A DNA stretch of 64,000 bases from Algoriphagus terrigena DSM 22685 (lineage in GTDB: Bacteria > Bacteroidota > Bacteroidia > Cytophagales > Cyclobacteriaceae): contig NZ_AUBW01000010.1 in NCBI RefSeq assembly GCF_000429445.1, forward strand, positions 62,001-126,000, in the 5' to 3' direction. Below, piece by piece: positions 25,039 through 34,100 of this stretch (positions within the stretch are counted from its first letter, which is position 1; every line of letters starts with the position of its first letter). Below the pieces are notes generated by a model, which saw only the letters and a program-made list of their open reading frames with translations, was not told where the DNA came from and made no database searches. A program made the translations under genes and the position numbers.

Positions 25039-28000
25039 TCAGAGATCCACGTTGATTCCAAACAGCAACTGTCGGGTCATAGGGAAGCTCAGGTTTCCGC
25101 CCCGCTCTGGGTCATATCCTCCCAAATCACTCCAAACGAAGTAGTTTTTGGCGGTAGCATAGATGCGCAGTCTCGAGATCGAGAGTTTTTCCAAGATCGT
25201 CGCAGGCAGATTGTAGCCCAGCGTGATGTCTCGGACTTTGACAAAAGATCCGTCGGCGTATCGAAGCGTTGAGAAGTAGCGGGAATTTCCGGTACTGGTC
25301 CCGGCATTTGGTCGCGGATAGGCATTGGTCGGATTCTCCGGTGTCCAATAGTCCACTCGAGGGCCATTTTCACGGGCATCGATCTTGTAAGATCCATTGG
25401 CCTCGCTGATAATCATATTTCCCTGACGGGCAAAAACAAACACACTCAGCTCAAGGCCTTTATAGGAAAATCTGTTATTCACTCCAAGGTTGAACTTTGG
25501 CACATTACTACCCAAGATCACCCGATCGTCTGGAGTGATTACACCATCTCCGTCATGGTCACGGACCCGTATTTCGCCCACTTCCTGTTGGTTGGCTTCA
25601 GCGAGGTCTTCCTCACCCAATTGCCAGATTCCGATCTTCTCATAATCGAAATAGGATGAAATCGGATAACCTACAAACCAGTTGTTGGCAAGGTCTCTAT
25701 CGCCTTCTACCAGTTCGACGATTTCTTCACTGTTATGGGTAAAAGTAAAGTCCGAAGTCCAGCTAAATCCCGTTGGCCGATCCAAATTGATGGTGCTTAA
25801 CAAGACCTCAACGCCTCGGTTTCGGGTTTTGCCTACGTTGTCCCAGGAGCTGGTGAAGCCGGATGTGGCAGGAACCGCACGCTCCATCAGCAGGGCGCTG
25901 GTGTTTTGCTCGTACAGATCCAATGTTCCGGAAATCCGGTTGTTGAAAAATCCAAAATCGACACCAAAATTGACGGTGGCTGTCTCCTCCCAGCCCAAAT
26001 TCGATGCAGCAATCAGGGAAGGGTAGTAGCCGAAAGCTGGTACTTCCGAGGAGCCTTCATCCCATGCATAGGTGCTTTTGCTCAACCCACCGAGGGTCTG
26101 ATAGGGAGATACAGCAGAATTGCCGGAGACTCCATAGCTCAGTCTAAACTTCAGCTCACTGATGGTCGAGTTGTCGACTAGGAAGCCCTCCTCCTTGGCT
26201 ATCCAAGATACTGCGGCGGAAGGGAATAAGCCCCACTTATTTTCCTCAGAAAGCACCGAAGACCCATCCGCCCTCAAGACTGCGTTAAAGAGGTATTTAT
26301 TTTTGAACTTGTAGTTTATCCGGGTAAAGAAAGATGCCAGTGCGCTTTCAGAAAGTGAACTGTTGATCCGGATTCCTTCCTGGGCAGCTCCCAAATTATG
26401 AAACAACATGGTAGGAGACAGTAAATCCAGTCCTTCGGCAAAATATTCCTCGCTGGTGTTTGACCAGCTGCTTTGGCCCAAAAGAATCTGAAAATCATGA
26501 TCACCGGAAGCCTTGCTGTACGTGGCAAAATTCTCCCAAGTCAGCCGGGAAAACATGTTGTTCGTCGCGCGGGCGACGGTCATCCCATCAGCTCCCACGT
26601 CTATCGTATTCTGACCCAAAAACACCCCTCTTCTGGAATTGGTATTATCAATTCCCAGGCGGGAGGTAAAGGTGATTGCAGTGGTCGGTCTCCATTCAAC
26701 GCTAACATTCCCAAAAAATCTACGGTTATTCTCATTGTCCACAAATGCTCCCGGAATCTCATCATTCAGCGGATTCACGGTAGTAGCATCGCCTAATGGA
26801 AGAATGACAATATTTCCCTCCTCATCATAGGCTGGACCCAGTGGACTGATTTTATTTGCCCAGTTGAGCGGGTCGCGGCGACGGTCCTGATCCTTGACAG
26901 TATACATTACATTGGTAGAGATCTTGAGCTTTTTGGAGGCGTTGTAGTCCACGGCTATCCTACCACTGTAGCGCTCCAGCTCGTCATTCTTGAACAAACT
27001 CTTTTCGTCGAAATATTCCATGGAGACATAGTAGGTCACTTTCTCATCGGCACCTGCAACACTCACCTGGTAGTTTTGTTGGGAACCTGTTCCAATCACT
27101 TCATTCGCCCAGTCTGAGTAGATTCCATTTCGGAAGTTTTCAAGCTGCTGCGGAACGAAAATATTCCCATCGTCATCGGGGCTGCTCCATTCTCCGACAG
27201 TTCTCCGGGATTCCCGTCTGAAGTCTACCCATTCAGGACCGGTCATGATGTAGTCATAGTCATCAAGACTTTGGGTGCTGTAGTAGCTGTTCAAAGAGAC
27301 TTTTGCTTTTCCTTTAACTCCTCTCTTGGTGGTGATCAGGATAACGCCGTTGGCTCCCAAAGTCCCATAGATCGCAGTCGATGCCGCATCCTTCAGTACC
27401 TCGATGGAGGCAATATCATTTGGATTGACGTCCATGGTCGTACCATAGATAATACCATCGACCAACACGAGCGGCTGATTGCTTGCATTCAATGAGCGGT
27501 TGCCTCTGAGTCGGATATTCAGTCCGGCACCGGCCTGCCCGCTGGTCTTGGTCAGATCCAATCCCGGCACTTTTCCCTGCATCACTTCGAGCGCATTGGT
27601 GACCGGAATAGCAGTGAGGTCCTCATCACGCACCGATACGACTGAGCCGGTCAGGTCAGATTTTTTCACTGTGCCGTAGCCTACGACTACCACTTCGCCG
27701 AGGTCCTGCATGTCGAGCTCCATTGCTACATCGATGACGGAGCGATTGTCCACAGGGATTTCCTGAGTGGTAAATCCAATGAATGAAAAAACGAGTGTAT
27801 TGGACTGTCCTTCCGGTAGGGTAATCTCATACTTTCCGTCGAGATCGCTGGTTGCACCCCGGGTAGTTCCTTTAACCAATACTGTGACACCGGGAAGAGG
27901 TGTGCCGTCATCGCCTGAGGTGACTGTCCCAGAAACTGTTCTAGTCTGCGACTGAGCAATCGATTGCACTGTCAGGCAAAAGAAAATACTCCATAGCCAC

Positions 28001-28074
28001 AACATCCGTGGCAGGTTTCTGAATCTGTTGCGAGCGGATGAAACCGTCCCACAAAAGGGTAAATTGTTCATCAT
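25039..28074 (-). CDS. SusC/RagA family TonB-dependent outer-membrane transporter (pair 2)
   Basis: Outer-membrane oligosaccharide importer, 1011 residues from the ATG at 28074. The regulatory-like domain is at about 46-125 (SGTVTSGDDGTPLPGVTVL), then the canonical VVVVGYGTVKKSDLTGSV, a plug (LNIRLRGNRSLNASNQPLVL) and a barrel ending LLFGINVDL. The N-terminus carries 23 polar/basic residues before the hydrophobic core MLWLWSIFFCLTVQ; the Met at 28005 would give a normal signal peptide and 988 residues. A perfect LacI-type palindrome lies inside the coding sequence at the signal-peptide cleavage region (QSIAQ). Confidence 0.94.
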   Translation of the reverse strand: MMNNLPFCGTVSSARNRFRNLPRMLWLWSIFFCLTVQSIAQSQTRTVSGTVTSGDDGTPLPGVTVLVKGTTRGATSDLDGKYEITLPEGQSNTLVFSFIGFTTQEIPVDNRSVIDVAMELDMQDLGEVVVVGYGTVKKSDLTGSVVSVRDEDLTAIPVTNALEVMQGKVPGLDLTKTSGQAGAGLNIRLRGNRSLNASNQPLVLVDGIIYGTTMDVNPNDIASIEVLKDAASTAIYGTLGANGVILITTKRGVKGKAKVSLNSYYSTQSLDDYDYIMTGPEWVDFRRESRRTVGEWSSPDDDGNIFVPQQLENFRNGIYSDWANEVIGTGSQQNYQVSVAGADEKVTYYVSMEYFDEKSLFKNDELERYSGRIAVDYNASKKLKISTNVMYTVKDQDRRRDPLNWANKISPLGPAYDEEGNIVILPLGDATTVNPLNDEIPGAFVDNENNRRFFGNVSVEWRPTTAITFTSRLGIDNTNSRRGVFLGQNTIDVGADGMTVARATNNMFSRLTWENFATYSKASGDHDFQILLGQSSWSNTSEEYFAEGLDLLSPTMLFHNLGAAQEGIRINSSLSESALASFFTRINYKFKNKYLFNAVLRADGSSVLSEENKWGLFPSAAVSWIAKEEGFLVDNSTISELKFRLSYGVSGNSAVSPYQTLGGLSKSTYAWDEGSSEVPAFGYYPSLIAASNLGWEETATVNFGVDFGFFNNRISGTLDLYEQNTSALLMERAVPATSGFTSSWDNVGKTRNRGVEVLLSTINLDRPTGFSWTSDFTFTHNSEEIVELVEGDRDLANNWFVGYPISSYFDYEKIGIWQLGEEDLAEANQQEVGEIRVRDHDGDGVITPDDRVILGSNVPKFNLGVNNRFSYKGLELSVFVFARQGNMIISEANGSYKIDARENGPRVDYWTPENPTNAYPRPNAGTSTGNSRYFSTLRYADGSFVKVRDITLGYNLPATILEKLSISRLRIYATAKNYFVWSDLGGYDPERGGNLSFPMTRQLLFGINVDL
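27956..27967. promoter_or_regulatory. LacI-type operator, perfect palindrome, inside the susC 2 reading frame
   Basis: GCAATCGATTGC, identical to the intergenic site at 13111-13122. It is 107 nt downstream of the ATG at 28074, or 38 nt downstream of the Met at 28005. It encodes part of VQSIAQ at the signal-peptidase region. A bound repressor here would block elongation (roadblock) or act as a downstream operator. Confidence 0.55.
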
Positions 28075-28173
28075 ATTTCGGGATTTATAGTTAGTTGTTT
28101 TTCATTTCTCTCGATACCTATTGAGTACCCCTGTATTCACGAAAGCATTTTTTGCGAGCTTTTACAAAAGACT

Positions 28174-29409
28174 TCAGTCGATCCCGACTACGGGATTGGA
28201 AAGTTCTAGAACCATCCGATCCAAATAGGCTACAAAAGTGGCTTTATCCTTTATTCCTTCCGGTTCTTGTTCCCAAGCAGCTAGAAAGTAATAAGTCAAT
28301 GCCTTTCCTCCTTCTGGCTTTAAGACCACGACATGGCTTAATTCGTCTTCCGTAATTTCCATCAGTTGATCTGTGGGATAGAGTACAGCAATTCCCAACT
28401 GATCGCCAGCCAAACTTTGTGGACCAAACGTGGCGATGTAGCTAAACCGTTGGCTTTGATCGCTGGCAATCAATTCCGCCTTTGAATCCTTGATCAACCC
28501 CGTTGCGAGATTGGGCAGAGTCTCTGAAGAGCTCAGCTCCATCTTTGACATCCGAGTACCAGCATGGATGGAGATTTTCGACGCCAGATCTGTCTTCAAT
28601 CCTCCGATTTGCCAACCATAGTATCGCGTGGTTATCGCCGAATAGATTGAACCGTTTTCAGCGACTTCAGCATATAAACTGTCAGTGATTTCCACACGCT
28701 GGGCTTTGCCATCAACCCAGTGGGCAATACTTCCAAGTCCTAGCGTCTTGCCTACCTTTAAGATATCCATTCCCCAGGATGCAGGTTCGTGATAGGAATC
28801 AAATCCATCCTGTCCCACTTCCTGTAGGACCGGAGTAGCTACTTTTTTCCCAAAAACATCGATTCCGTTTCTCCAGTCAAGGTAAAACCGGTATCCGACC
28901 ATGTCAGACTCCCAACCCGGACCTTCGTATCTGATAAACCAAGAGTGGTCGGTATGCTCAGCCGGAACATGAAGGGAATCCACATTCTGGAATTGGCCTC
29001 CTATATATTCCCTGTTTTCAAAATGTCCCCCTGTTTTATGAGACAGTTCGGCTTGGGTGCGCTTGGAATAGGTGGGTTGTTCAACAGACGAAACTATCCG
29101 CAATTCAATCGTTTCATCCGCTTTTACATTTTCAAGAAGGCAGGTAAGTTGGCGCTCACCTTTGTTGGACAGGAACTGGGATGGAATTTCTTTCTCCCCA
29201 TTGTAGACTCTAAAGAACATGCCGTCCAAAACAGCTATCCTTTCGCCGGGAATCGTAAAAAGTACAGATTCCCTAGATTCGGAAAGAGGATTTGTGACTT
29301 TAATAGTTACCTCCTCAGCAATCGCATCATCCTTTTTGGAAGAGCATGATAGTACCAAGCCAAATAAGACGATCAAATACGCGATATGTGAAAGACTCGA
29401 CTTTCGCAT
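28174..29409 (-). CDS. DUF4861-family lipoprotein, first gene of the minus-strand pectin operon
   Basis: A 411-residue lipoprotein (lipobox LVLSC, Cys22; mature start CSSKKDDAIAEE with an acidic cluster). It matches the DUF4861 type often found beside or fused to GH105 enzymes in pectin loci. Visible features are VKVTNPLSESRESVLFTIP-like N-terminal beta strands, HTDHSWFIRYEGPGWESDMV, GYRFYLDWRNGIDVFGK and GFDSYHEPASWGMDILKVG; the conserved Trp, His and Asp residues suggest a sugar-binding beta-sandwich and possibly catalysis. Function is not established from sequence. It is divergent from kduI, and a LacI-type operator lies 87 nt before its ATG. The SusC 2 gene follows 99 nt downstream. Confidence 0.75.
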   Translation of the reverse strand: MRKSSLSHIAYLIVLFGLVLSCSSKKDDAIAEEVTIKVTNPLSESRESVLFTIPGERIAVLDGMFFRVYNGEKEIPSQFLSNKGERQLTCLLENVKADETIELRIVSSVEQPTYSKRTQAELSHKTGGHFENREYIGGQFQNVDSLHVPAEHTDHSWFIRYEGPGWESDMVGYRFYLDWRNGIDVFGKKVATPVLQEVGQDGFDSYHEPASWGMDILKVGKTLGLGSIAHWVDGKAQRVEITDSLYAEVAENGSIYSAITTRYYGWQIGGLKTDLASKISIHAGTRMSKMELSSSETLPNLATGLIKDSKAELIASDQSQRFSYIATFGPQSLAGDQLGIAVLYPTDQLMEITEDELSHVVVLKPEGGKALTYYFLAAWEQEPEGIKDKATFVAYLDRMVLELSNPVVGID

Positions 29410-29495
29410 GAAAACAATACAAGTTAAAGGGTTTATTGATAGGTAAGTTCAAGCAAGTTTAGCGAGTCTCTGTCGGAGTATCGGACCTCATTTGA

Positions 29496-29507
29496 GCAAA
29501 CGATTGC
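29496..29507. promoter_or_regulatory. LacI-type operator upstream of the DUF4861 gene
   Basis: GCAAACGATTGC differs from the perfect palindrome GCAATCGATTGC at one base. It is placed 87 nt before the minus-strand ATG at 29409, close to where its promoter should be. Confidence 0.65.
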
Positions 29508-29629
29508 ATTTTAAAAATAATAATGGAATAAAAAAACATTTTTCTCCAAAAACTAGTCGTTATACTATTAGAAAAGAGTTTTGAAAACATTCTATATTGT
29601 CAAATCCCTATTTGGAGAAATTTCATAGA

Positions 29630-29644
29630 ATACCCAGCGGGTAT
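29630..29644. repeat. Short inverted repeat upstream of kduI
   Basis: ATACCC-agc-GGGTAT, a perfect 6-bp inverted repeat with a 3-nt spacer, 49 nt before the kduI ATG and overlapping the candidate -7 box. It could be a second regulator site or a small hairpin. Confidence 0.4.
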
Positions 29645-29671
29645 GTTTTTTATTGAAAATAATTATATTGC

Positions 29672-29683
29672 GCAAACGATTAC
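29672..29683. promoter_or_regulatory. LacI-type operator immediately before kduI
   Basis: GCAAACGATTAC, 9 nt before the kduI ATG. It combines the left half of the 29496 site with the right half of the 13275 site, supporting a consensus RCAAWCGATTRC. Its position inside the leader suits repression of kduI-kduD-lacI, including autoregulation of lacI. Confidence 0.65.
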
Positions 29684-29692
29684 ATCAAACTC

Positions 29693-30535
29693 ATGATGAC
29701 AAACCCTGTTTTGACCCGGTATTCTACCCATCCGGAGGATTTCAAAAAATACCCCACCCAAGAAATCAGAGAAAAATTCCTGCTGGAGAATATTTTCAAG
29801 CCGAACCAGCTTACGGGAGTTTACACGCTCGAAGACCGCCTGATCGTCGGAGGAATCCATCCCACAGACCATTCCGTCAAGCTGGAAACGATCGACCAGC
29901 TAAAGGCGGAGTATTTTCTCGAAAGGCGGGAAATCGGGATCATAAACGTAGGTGCGCCGACCCAAATCACCGCTGACGGGGTAGATTACGATCTCGGACA
30001 CAAGGAAGCTTTGTATATCGGCCAGGGAACCAAAGAGGTGGTCTTTCACCCAAGTACTTCAGGCGCGACCTATCTCTATTTCAATTCTGCTCCCGCACAC
30101 CGAAACTATCCTACTAAAAAGATCACCACGAAAGAAGCAGACGTCGTGACGCTTGGATCTCTGGAAAACTCCAACCACCGAACCATCTACAAGCTCTTGG
30201 TCAATTCCGTCTTGGACACCTGCCAGCTGCAGATGGGCATGACCGAACTGAAGCCGGGATCGGTCTGGAACACCATGCCGAGCCATACCCATGACCGTAG
30301 AATGGAGGCTTATTTTTACTTTGATCTCGACGAGCCAAACGCAGTGGCACACTTCATGGGACAACCCAATGAAACCCGTGTGATTTGGATGAAAAACCAT
30401 CAGGCGATTATCTCTCCACCCTGGTCGATCCACAGCGGTGCCGGCACGTCCAATTACACGTTTATCTGGGGAATGGCCGGAGAAAACATGGACTACGGCG
30501 ATATGGATGTCGTGAAGGCCAATGAACTGAAATAA
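29693..30535 (+). CDS. kduI: 5-dehydro-4-deoxy-D-glucuronate isomerase
   Basis: Cytoplasmic isomerase turning 5-keto-4-deoxyuronate, formed from unsaturated galacturonate, into 3-deoxy-D-glycero-2,5-hexodiulosonate. The 280-residue cupin has the zinc ligands in SHTHDRRMEAYFYF (His198, His200, Glu205) and His247 in PPWSIHSGAG, at the family's usual positions. Full length for KduI. It starts a plus-strand operon with kduD 2 nt downstream and lacI beyond. Two adjacent ATGs (29693, 29696) are equivalent starts. A LacI-type operator sits 9 nt upstream, so induction by a pectin breakdown product is likely. Confidence 0.96.
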   Translation: MMTNPVLTRYSTHPEDFKKYPTQEIREKFLLENIFKPNQLTGVYTLEDRLIVGGIHPTDHSVKLETIDQLKAEYFLERREIGIINVGAPTQITADGVDYDLGHKEALYIGQGTKEVVFHPSTSGATYLYFNSAPAHRNYPTKKITTKEADVVTLGSLENSNHRTIYKLLVNSVLDTCQLQMGMTELKPGSVWNTMPSHTHDRRMEAYFYFDLDEPNAVAHFMGQPNETRVIWMKNHQAIISPPWSIHSGAGTSNYTFIWGMAGENMDYGDMDVVKANELK

Positions 30536-30537
30536 GC

Positions 30538-31326
30538 ATGAAACCAAATTTCGACTTATCTGGTAAAGTTGCTCTGGTCACCGGAGCCACTCACGGACTG
30601 GGAATGGCAATGGCCAAAGCACTTGCGAGTCAGGGAGCGACCTTGGTCATCAACGGGCATACCCCATCCAAGATGGAGCTCGCGCTGGCAGAATATCAAG
30701 CCGCAGGAATCACCGCACATCCCTATCTCTTCAACGTCACGGATGCGCTCACAGTGAACACGGCCATCAGCCAAATCGAACAGGAAATCGGCCCGATCGA
30801 CATCTTGGTCAACAATGCCGGGATGATTCAAAGGACTCCAGCCATCGAGATGGATCCCCAGGATTTCCGGAAAATTCTTGACATTGATCTGGTCTCGCCT
30901 TTTATCATGTCACAGCGGGTTGCACAGTCGATGATAAATCGTCAATCTGGTGGAAAAATCATCAATATTTGCTCCATGATGAGTGAATTGGGTCGAAACA
31001 CAGTCAGTGCATACGCGGCCGCCAAGGGCGGCCTGAAGATGCTCACCCGAAACCTGGCTACAGAATGGGCAAAACATAATATTCAGGTCAATGGAATCGG
31101 CCCCGGCTATTTTGCGACCGAGCAGACAGCTCCGATCCGGGTGGACGGGCATCCTTTCAACGAATTCATCATTAACCGGACGCCGGCAGCAAGATGGGGC
31201 AACCCGGAAGATCTGGGCGGTGCTGTGGTCTTTCTGGCCAGTGAAGCGAGTAACTTCGTGAACGGCCAGATCGTCTACGTGGATGGAGGAATCCTTGCCA
31301 CCATTGGAAAACCAGCAGGGGAATAA
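30538..31326 (+). CDS. kduD: 2-dehydro-3-deoxy-D-gluconate dehydrogenase (short-chain dehydrogenase)
   Basis: Reduces the KduI product to 2-keto-3-deoxygluconate with NAD(P)H. The 262-residue SDR has TGATHGLG (15-22) for cofactor binding, NNAG (92-95), Ser146, Tyr159 and Lys163 (YAAAK) as the catalytic set, and GPGYFATEQT in the substrate loop. SDRs are hard to assign alone; the 2-nt spacing from kduI makes KduD the best call. KDG kinase and aldolase, the next steps, are not in this window. Confidence 0.93.
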   Translation: MKPNFDLSGKVALVTGATHGLGMAMAKALASQGATLVINGHTPSKMELALAEYQAAGITAHPYLFNVTDALTVNTAISQIEQEIGPIDILVNNAGMIQRTPAIEMDPQDFRKILDIDLVSPFIMSQRVAQSMINRQSGGKIINICSMMSELGRNTVSAYAAAKGGLKMLTRNLATEWAKHNIQVNGIGPGYFATEQTAPIRVDGHPFNEFIINRTPAARWGNPEDLGGAVVFLASEASNFVNGQIVYVDGGILATIGKPAGE

Positions 31327-31370
31327 CCCTAAGCCATTTTTTGCACTGACAATAGCCCAACCTATCTGAA

Positions 31371-32393
31371 ATGAAAAACAACAAAGCCACCATCCATGAC
31401 ATCGCGGCCAAGCTGAACATCACAGCAAGCACGGTGTCAAGGGCTTTAAACAACAATCCGCGGATCTCGGATGAAACCAAAAAGAAGGTACTGAAAGTCG
31501 CAAAACAGATCAACTACCAGCCCAATCACATTGCCTCAGCTCTGCGTAGTGGGAAAAGTAAACTGATCGGGGTCATCGTCCCCACCGCCAACCGAAACTT
31601 CTTCTCGTCCGTCATCCGTGGAATCGAGGATCTCGCCAACAGTCTCAACTATAAGGTCATCATCTCCCAGTCCTACGACGAATACGACAAAGAAGTCCAA
31701 AATATCGAGGCGCTGATCAACGCCCGCGTGGATGGGATCATAGCTTCTTTTGGGAAGATGACTGAGAACTTTGACCATTTTCACAAGGTCATCGAAAAAG
31801 GCATTCCTCTGGTGCTATTTGACCGGACAGCTGATGTGCTGGACGTCAGTCATGTGATTCTGGATGATTATTTGGGTGCTTATCAGGCGGTGGACCACTT
31901 GATCAAAAACGGCTGTAAAAGGATTGTCCACTTCACCAACGTACAGCGAATCAACATCTACAGAGAAAGAAAAAGAGGCTACGAAGACGCGCTGAAGGCA
32001 AATGGGTTGGAAGTCGATCCCGCTCTGATCCTGTATGGCAACATGCAGCTCGAGGATGGCAGAAAGCTGACTGAGGAAATCATCCAAAATAAGGTTGATT
32101 TTGACGGAATCTTCTCCTCCGCGGACTATGCTGTCATGGGTGCTTTGCAAGTCCTCAAAGAGCATGGTATCGCAGTCCCAGGACAGGTGAAACTCGCCGG
32201 ATTCGGCAACGAGCCCTTCACCTCGTTCTCAGATCCGACCATCACCACAGTCGATCAAAAAAGTATCTCCATGGGCAAAATCACCGCTGAGATGTTCTTC
32301 GAGATGCTCAATGGCAACACCAACGGACAGGTGGCCGTCGCCAAAAAAACCATCCTGAAGCCTGAGCTGATCATCCGGGATTCTTCGAAGTAA
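31371..32393 (+). CDS. LacI family transcriptional regulator of the pectin locus
   Basis: Sugar-responsive DNA-binding regulator of 340 residues. The N-terminal helix-turn-helix IHDIAAKLNITASTVSRAL is followed by the hinge helix YQPNHIASALRSGKS, which inserts into the minor groove at the central CG of the operator. The periplasmic-binding-protein-like effector domain follows (IGVIVPTANRNFFSSVIRG; DGIFSSADYAVMGALQVL; AGFGNEPFTSFSDPTITTV). It is third in the kduI-kduD-lacI operon, 44 nt after kduD. It is the only regulator in the locus and the obvious candidate to bind the five RCAAWCGATTRC palindromes; a KDG-type effector is inference. Confidence 0.94.
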   Translation: MKNNKATIHDIAAKLNITASTVSRALNNNPRISDETKKKVLKVAKQINYQPNHIASALRSGKSKLIGVIVPTANRNFFSSVIRGIEDLANSLNYKVIISQSYDEYDKEVQNIEALINARVDGIIASFGKMTENFDHFHKVIEKGIPLVLFDRTADVLDVSHVILDDYLGAYQAVDHLIKNGCKRIVHFTNVQRINIYRERKRGYEDALKANGLEVDPALILYGNMQLEDGRKLTEEIIQNKVDFDGIFSSADYAVMGALQVLKEHGIAVPGQVKLAGFGNEPFTSFSDPTITTVDQKSISMGKITAEMFFEMLNGNTNGQVAVAKKTILKPELIIRDSSK

Positions 32394-32413
32394 ATCCAAC
32401 AACTTCTGAAATC

Positions 32414-32450
32414 AAAAATGGCAACTACCCGAAAGCAGTTGCCATTTTTT
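32414..32450. terminator. Bidirectional terminator between lacI and rny
   Basis: AAAAATGGCAACT and AGTTGCCATTTTT pair over 13 bp with a 10-nt loop. A- and T-runs on both sides let it end the lacI transcript rightwards and the rny transcript leftwards; the two genes converge here. Confidence 0.85.
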
Positions 32451-32469
32451 ATTGTAAGCTGTTGGAGAG

Positions 32470-34035
32470 TTACCTCGCGTAGTTGACTGCGCGCATTTCG
32501 CGGATTACGGTGACTTTGATCTGTCCCGGATACTGCATTTCTTTTTCGATCTTTTGGGAAATATCGAAAGAAAGCTGTCCTGCTCGCTGATCGTCGACAT
32601 TGTCGGCATCGACCAAGATACGCAACTCACGACCCGCCTGCATGGCAAAGCACTTGTTAACTCCGTCAAATCCAAGCGCCAATTCCTCGAGTTCCTTCAG
32701 ACGCTTCACATAGCTATCCATGATCTCACGACGTGCGCCTGGTCGGGAACCGGAGATCGCATCGGAAGCCTGTATGATCGGCGAGATCATCGAGGTCATC
32801 TCGATTTCGTCGTGGTGAGCACCGATGGCATTGCAGATTTCAGGATGTTCCTTGTAGCGTTTAGCCAGCTCCATACCGAGGATGGCGTGAGGCAGTTCCT
32901 GTTCTTCAGGCCAGACTTTCCCGATGTCGTGAAGCAAACCTGCACGCTTGGCAAGCTTGGCATTCAGGCCCATCTCAGCCGCCATGGTAGCCGCCAACTT
33001 GGCAACTTCTCTGGAGTGCTGCAGGAGGTTTTGACCATAAGAAGACCGGAATCTCATACGACCAACCATCCGGATCAACTCCGGATGAAGACCATGGATT
33101 CCCAAGTCAATACAGGTTCGCTCACCGATTTCGACGATTTCCTCTTCGATGTTTTTCTCGGTTTTGGCGACCACTTCCTCGATACGGGCCGGGTGAATTC
33201 GTCCATCCTGAACCAATCGGTGAAGAGAAAGTCGTGCTATCTCTCTTCTGACCGGATCAAAGCCCGAAATAATGATCGCTTCAGGTGTGTCATCTACGAC
33301 GATTTCCACTCCGGTTGCTGCTTCCAGCGCGCGGATATTTCGACCTTCCCGACCAATGATTTTTCCTTTGATGTCGTCGCTTTCGATGTTGAATACGGAC
33401 ACGCAGTTTTCGACCGCATGCTCGGTAGCAGTTCGCTGGATGGTGTCCAACACGATCTTTTTTGCCTGCTTGGTGGCAGTCAGTCGCGCTTCATCGAGTA
33501 TGTCTTTGATTTGGGAAGAAGCTTTGGTTTGTGCCTCCTCTGTGAGCATGGTCACGATCTGCTCCTTCGCTTCCTCACGGGTCAAACCGGCCACTTTCTC
33601 CAGATCGGCGATCCGCTGATTGGTCACCCGGTCGAGTTCTTCCTTCTTGACCTGAACGGAATGAAGCTGGGCGGTCAGATTTTCCTTCTTGCTGTCGAGT
33701 TCGGCCTCGCGGCGTTTTACCGCTTCTTGCTCTTTTGCAACCTGCTGCTGAAGTTGCTTGACCTTGTTTTCGTTGGTGATGATGATGTTTTTCTTGTTGT
33801 TGGTTTCCTCATCAAACTCCGCCTTCAACTTCAAAAACTTCTCTTTTGCCTCAAGCATCCGGTCTTTCTTGATCGACTCAGCGTTGAGTTCCGCCTCTCT
33901 GAGCATGGAACTGACCTTCAGTTTGGTCTCTTCTTCCAGCTTTGCATTTTTATTTTTAATGAAAAATCCCGCCAATGCGGCACCCCCGCCAAGCCCCGCC
34001 AGGGCTGCTAGGATGATAAATAGTACGTCTGCCAT
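32470..34035 (-). CDS. rny: Ribonuclease Y
   Basis: Membrane-anchored endoribonuclease that starts mRNA decay. It has 521 residues: an N-terminal transmembrane helix (3-25, glycine-rich), a long coiled coil (about 30-200), a KH domain with IIGREGRNI (226-234) and an HD domain with metal ligands His369-Asp370 (LLHDIGK) and GAHHDE. Length matches the family. It is last in the pheT-coiled-coil-zapA-rny block, 65 nt after zapA, and ends at a strong bidirectional terminator. Confidence 0.96.
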   Translation of the reverse strand: MADVLFIILAALAGLGGGAALAGFFIKNKNAKLEEETKLKVSSMLREAELNAESIKKDRMLEAKEKFLKLKAEFDEETNNKKNIIITNENKVKQLQQQVAKEQEAVKRREAELDSKKENLTAQLHSVQVKKEELDRVTNQRIADLEKVAGLTREEAKEQIVTMLTEEAQTKASSQIKDILDEARLTATKQAKKIVLDTIQRTATEHAVENCVSVFNIESDDIKGKIIGREGRNIRALEAATGVEIVVDDTPEAIIISGFDPVRREIARLSLHRLVQDGRIHPARIEEVVAKTEKNIEEEIVEIGERTCIDLGIHGLHPELIRMVGRMRFRSSYGQNLLQHSREVAKLAATMAAEMGLNAKLAKRAGLLHDIGKVWPEEQELPHAILGMELAKRYKEHPEICNAIGAHHDEIEMTSMISPIIQASDAISGSRPGARREIMDSYVKRLKELEELALGFDGVNKCFAMQAGRELRILVDADNVDDQRAGQLSFDISQKIEKEMQYPGQIKVTVIREMRAVNYAR

Positions 34036-34100
34036 AGGTGTTTATATAGTTAAACTCCCTCGCGGCTCCGAAAATCCCAGAAACAAATGGACATCAATAA

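Larger units (their letters stand above)
29410..29692. promoter_or_regulatory. Divergent promoter region between the pectin operon and kduI
   Basis: 283 bp, AT-rich, no gene. It serves DUF4861/SusC 2 leftwards and kduI-kduD-lacI rightwards. It holds two LacI-type operators (29496-29507 and 29672-29683), 176 bp apart, plus an inverted repeat at 29630-29644. TATGTTTT at 29642-29649 is a possible -7 box for kduI, with no clear -33 box at the right distance. Confidence 0.65.

Noticed and set aside
32554..34011. 485-codon open frame on the plus strand opposite rny
   Set aside because: Mirror of the ribonuclease Y coding strand; composition (many Phe, Leu, His, Gln) is typical of an antisense frame and no domain is visible.
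34036..34100. 6S RNA near zapA, as in some other bacteria
   Set aside because: Only 65 nt separate zapA and rny, too short, and no such structure was seen nearby.
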